Positions 61,892 to 64,000 of a DNA stretch of 64,000 nt are shown piece by piece; position 1 is the first letter of the stretch, and the number at the start of each line of letters is the position of its first letter. The notes below the pieces were generated by a model. That model saw only the letters and a program-made list of their open reading frames with translations, was not told the DNA's origin and ran no database searches. The translations under genes were made by a program, and so were the position numbers. The DNA is from Clostridiales bacterium (lineage in GTDB: Bacteria > Bacillota > Clostridia > Oscillospirales > Oscillospiraceae), in assembly GCA_012838665.1 (NCBI GenBank), contig DUOX01000019.1, forward strand, positions 1 to 64,000, given 5' to 3'.

Positions 61892-62600
61892 CTACGAATA
61901 GGCGCTGGAGTAATGGTTGTCAAGAGAAAGGCCATTAATTCTCGTTTCCCCTTGGCGCTTAAGCTCGATTCTGCGCAGCCGCTCTTCTTCGGGGGCCAGA
62001 ATTGCGCAGGCCTCCCCGAAAAGAAGCGGCTGGTTCGGTCGGAAGGTGTTGTCGCGGAATCCGACGGGGAGCTTCCTTTCAAGGATCCCTCGAACGGCTT
62101 CGGCGTATGGGGCGTCCGGCTCCAAATCTACGAATGGCGAGAGCTTGAGCAACGCTTCCACACCGATTATGCGGTAACCATAATCTTTCAACAGCGCCAG
62201 CTGTTTTGTAAGCGCGTCGCAATAGGAGTCTTCCGGCTCATGTTATAGCCGTCTTTTCTGGAATATGATTTGCCCGTTGAGCGCATCCGGGTCGGCTTCA
62301 AGCGCGGCCCGGAGACCGGCGAGCATCTTCTCGCATTCTTCACCCTGGCTGCCGGGCTGCGGCATCCAGTCCCCGCTCTTTGGCGTATTCAAAAATGAGG
62401 CCGGCGTCAGCTTCTCTGATTGTGCGGTAATCGCTTAGATATCTGCTGTGGGCTGCCGGCGGCTTTTTATCGTCTGAGCCGAAATGCAGCCCGCAAACCA
62501 AGCTGCCGGCGTCCGAGAATTCTCGAATGGCCGCGAAAGCCATTCGGTATTTTATCGATTGTTCGACGTATTTGTCGTCTTTTTCATTTAAAAATGTTTA
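61892..62600 (-). pseudogene. Remnant of an SLH-domain protein
   Basis: On the minus strand the C-terminal frame reads an S-layer-homology repeat: FVDLEPDAPYAEAVRGILER, then GFRDNTFRPNQPLLFGEACA. Upstream, EDSYCDALTKQLALLKDYGY continues in the same frame to an internal TAA at 62243-62245. Beyond it the frame resumes (ALEADPDALNGQIIFQ) until about 62380. There the protein-like frame shifts to one reading RYLSDYRTIREADAGLIFEY and ends at a stop at 62600. At least one nonsense codon and one frameshift are needed, and no start or ribosome-binding site is visible. The part before the SLH repeat recalls polysaccharide deacetylase-like secreted enzymes, but only weakly. Confidence 0.65.
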
Positions 62601-62785
62601 CGACTAAAAAGCCTGTCCTCTAATAATAACCTCAAAAAGAAATTTTTTCAAGGTCCATTTCCGCCAGTTTTTAGGTGTTTCAGGAAGGCCCGGGGGCCGG
62701 TACGATTATAAAATCTGATTGCCTATGCTGCGGTTGTGTGTTACACTGTAGAATGGTTTAAATGAATTTGCGTCAGGAGATAGAT
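62601..62785 (+). other. Non-coding stretch before ruvC
   Basis: I see no gene and no clean -35/-10 pair. A TAGAAT at 62750-62755 could be a -10 box for ruvC, and GGCCCGGGGGCC at 62687-62698 is a short GC palindrome. No LexA-type box was recognised. Confidence 0.4.
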
Positions 62786-63301
62786 ATGCGAGTGTTGGGC
62801 ATAGACCCGGGAATTGCTATGGTTGGCTTTGGGGTAATAGAGTCGGACAGACATAACCAGAGCATGATTTCCTGCGGCGTAATAACCACTCCTGCCGGAC
62901 TTAGCCTTTCAAACCGGCTTCACCTTATTTATGAAGACGTTAGGGAACTTATTTCCACCTTTAACCCCGATGCCATGGCAGTGGAAGAAATATTTTTTAA
63001 TACCAATACCACAACCGGTATTTCCGTTGCCCACGGCAGAGGAGTGATTCTTCTGGCGGGGTATAAGGCGGGCGTGCCAATTTTTGAGTATACCCCCCTT
63101 CAGGTAAAGCAGGCCGTGGTAGGCTACGGGCTGGCCGAAAAAAACCAGGTTATTGACATGGTTCGCCGCATGCTACGCCTGAAGGCTCCCCTAAAACCTG
63201 ACGACGCAGCCGACGCCCTAGCCATTGCCCTTTGTCATGCCCGAAGCTCTACCTCGCTACTTAATTTAAAAGGAGGTAACGGCGCATGTTCTACCATATA
63301 G
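62786..63301 (+). CDS. ruvC: Crossover junction endodeoxyribonuclease RuvC
   Basis: Cuts Holliday junctions held by RuvAB. The 171-residue protein has the RNase H-like catalytic acids: D in RVLGIDPGIAMVGFGVI, E in MAVEEIFFNTNTTTGISVAH, and the pair in PDDAADALAIALCHA. ATG 62786 is chosen, with AGGAGA just upstream; the in-frame ATG at 62762 lacks such a site. The gene overlaps ruvA by 16 bases. Confidence 0.95.
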   Translation: MRVLGIDPGIAMVGFGVIESDRHNQSMISCGVITTPAGLSLSNRLHLIYEDVRELISTFNPDAMAVEEIFFNTNTTTGISVAHGRGVILLAGYKAGVPIFEYTPLQVKQAVVGYGLAEKNQVIDMVRRMLRLKAPLKPDDAADALAIALCHARSSTSLLNLKGGNGACSTI

Positions 63302-63891
63302 AAGGAACAGTTACCGATCTTGAGGCCAATCTGGCGGTGATTGACTGTTCAGGTGTGGGGTATAAGATTAATACCACCACCACAACCCTGTCCCGCCTGA
63401 AGATAGGGGAGAGGGCTAAGCTTTATACATACTGTTACATTAGAGAAGACTCTTTTGACCTGTACGGCTTTTACAGCCTGAGTGAGAAACGCTTCTTTGA
63501 ATTGTTGATTAACGTATCAGGAGTCGGCCCAAAGGCCGGTTTGTCCTTGCTGTCAACGGGCACCCCGGAGTCTCTGGCGATGGCCATTGTAGAGGAGAAC
63601 GAAAAAGCTCTTACCGTAGCTCCCGGAATAGGGAAAAAGACTGCCCAGCGTGTGATTTTGGAGCTGAAGGACAAGATTTCCGAAGAGATTAGCGGAAACG
63701 TTTTTGATACTGCAGCCGCGGGCCCGGGGGCCGTATCCGGCTCCAGAGGCAAACTGGGGGATGCCGCTGCCGCATTGGCTGTACTGGGCTATGATAATTC
63801 CGAAATCGCATCTGCCCTGAAGGATATTGACATGGAAAGCCTGAGTCTGGAGGAAATTATCCGGCAGGCTCTGCGGAAAATGATTAAATAG
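63286..63891 (+). CDS. ruvA: Holliday junction branch migration protein RuvA
   Basis: Binds the four-way junction as a tetramer and loads RuvB. The 201 residues show the OB domain (MFYHIEGTVTDLEANLAVID), YGFYSLSEKRFFELLINVSG, and helix-hairpin-helix motifs VSGVGPKAGLSLLS and APGIGKKTAQRVILELKDK. A C-terminal RuvB-binding domain follows a Gly/Ala-rich linker. AAAGGAGG precedes the start inside ruvC. Confidence 0.96.
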   Translation: MFYHIEGTVTDLEANLAVIDCSGVGYKINTTTTTLSRLKIGERAKLYTYCYIREDSFDLYGFYSLSEKRFFELLINVSGVGPKAGLSLLSTGTPESLAMAIVEENEKALTVAPGIGKKTAQRVILELKDKISEEISGNVFDTAAAGPGAVSGSRGKLGDAAAALAVLGYDNSEIASALKDIDMESLSLEEIIRQALRKMIK

Positions 63892-63937
63892 CGCAGCCAG
63901 TGCAAATTACTATTGATTATTTAGAGGGGGGATACCT

Positions 63938-64000
63938 TTGAGCATTAGCTTTTCCGGCGCGCCTGAAGATAATATTACTACGTCCAGAATACTGCCGGAG
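63938..64000 (+). CDS. ruvB: Start of Holliday junction helicase RuvB, partial
   Basis: A TTG start at 63938 with GAGGGGGG upstream opens a frame that runs to the window edge. The 21 visible residues end in SRILPE. RuvB proteins have such a short variable N-terminus before the RP segment. The call rests mainly on the ruvC-ruvA-ruvB gene order. Confidence 0.75.
   Translation, partial: MSISFSGAPEDNITTSRILPE

Noticed and set aside
61913-62248. Plus-strand frames of 80-110 codons over the SLH remnant
   Set aside because: The SLH repeat on the minus strand explains the coding signal; the plus-strand translations look like antisense noise.

Overview
The window is a chromosomal stretch from an endospore-forming, anaerobic member of the Bacillota, class Clostridia. 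The Oscillospirales are the best guess, by inference from gene content. Direct evidence is a spoIIAA-spoIIAB-sigF operon, spoIIM beside xerD, a SpoIID-type protein, an alpha/beta small acid-soluble spore protein, a T-box leader on valS, sigma-A type promoters and strong Shine-Dalgarno sites. Base composition is near balanced. There is no prophage, insertion sequence or CRISPR array. Most of the window is core genome with a few accessory islands.

Layout. 1-11.5 kb (+): end of a radical-SAM (Elp3-like) gene, smc, ftsY, rdgB, yhbY, a nadD-yqeK fusion, an LCP cell-wall ligase, rsfS, leuS and rpsU. 11.5-20 kb: DUF6062 protein (-), 8-oxoguanine glycosylase, acyl-ACP thioesterase, guaB, tRNA-Leu(UAG) (-), a decayed phosphate butyryltransferase gene, DUF554 and EamA membrane proteins, and glnS (-). 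20-29.4 kb (+): an unusual short thioredoxin reductase with thioredoxin, T-box/valS, spoIIAA-AB-sigF, pcrA and a second EamA transporter. 29.4-35.4 kb: LysM-CAP secreted protein (-), unknown membrane protein (-), MacB-like ABC transporter (+), TetR regulator (-).

35.6-46.1 kb (+) is the main accessory region. It holds a GPH-type transporter, a UroD-family methyltransferase, an arylamine N-acetyltransferase and an Old-Yellow-Enzyme flavin/FeS reductase. A separate promoter then drives metF, fhs, folD, a methyl-THF:corrinoid methyltransferase and a corrinoid protein. Read together, this looks like uptake of a small methylated (perhaps methoxy-aromatic) substrate, methyl transfer through a corrinoid protein to tetrahydrofolate, and handling of the C1 unit. 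The divergent TetR gene and a near-palindrome over the transporter -35 box suggest substrate induction.

46.2-49.3 kb: glycosyltransferase and O-antigen-ligase-like polymerase, then the spore protein. 49.3-54.4 kb (-): obgE, rpmA, rplU, dapB, dapA, asd. 54.6-61.3 kb (+): SpoIID-like protein, queA, tgt, yajC, a TIGR04086 membrane protein, spoIIM, xerD. 61.3-62.7 kb is a decayed patch with unrecognised ORFs and an SLH-domain remnant (-). 62.8 kb to the end: ruvC, ruvA and the start of ruvB.

The points most worth a second look are a thioredoxin reductase lacking the NADPH-binding signatures, the C1/methyltransferase island with a FolD that lacks cyclohydrolase residues, a terminator whose 3' arm is the ribosome-binding site of the next gene, bL27 without the cleavable extension and without a Prp gene, and two decayed genes.
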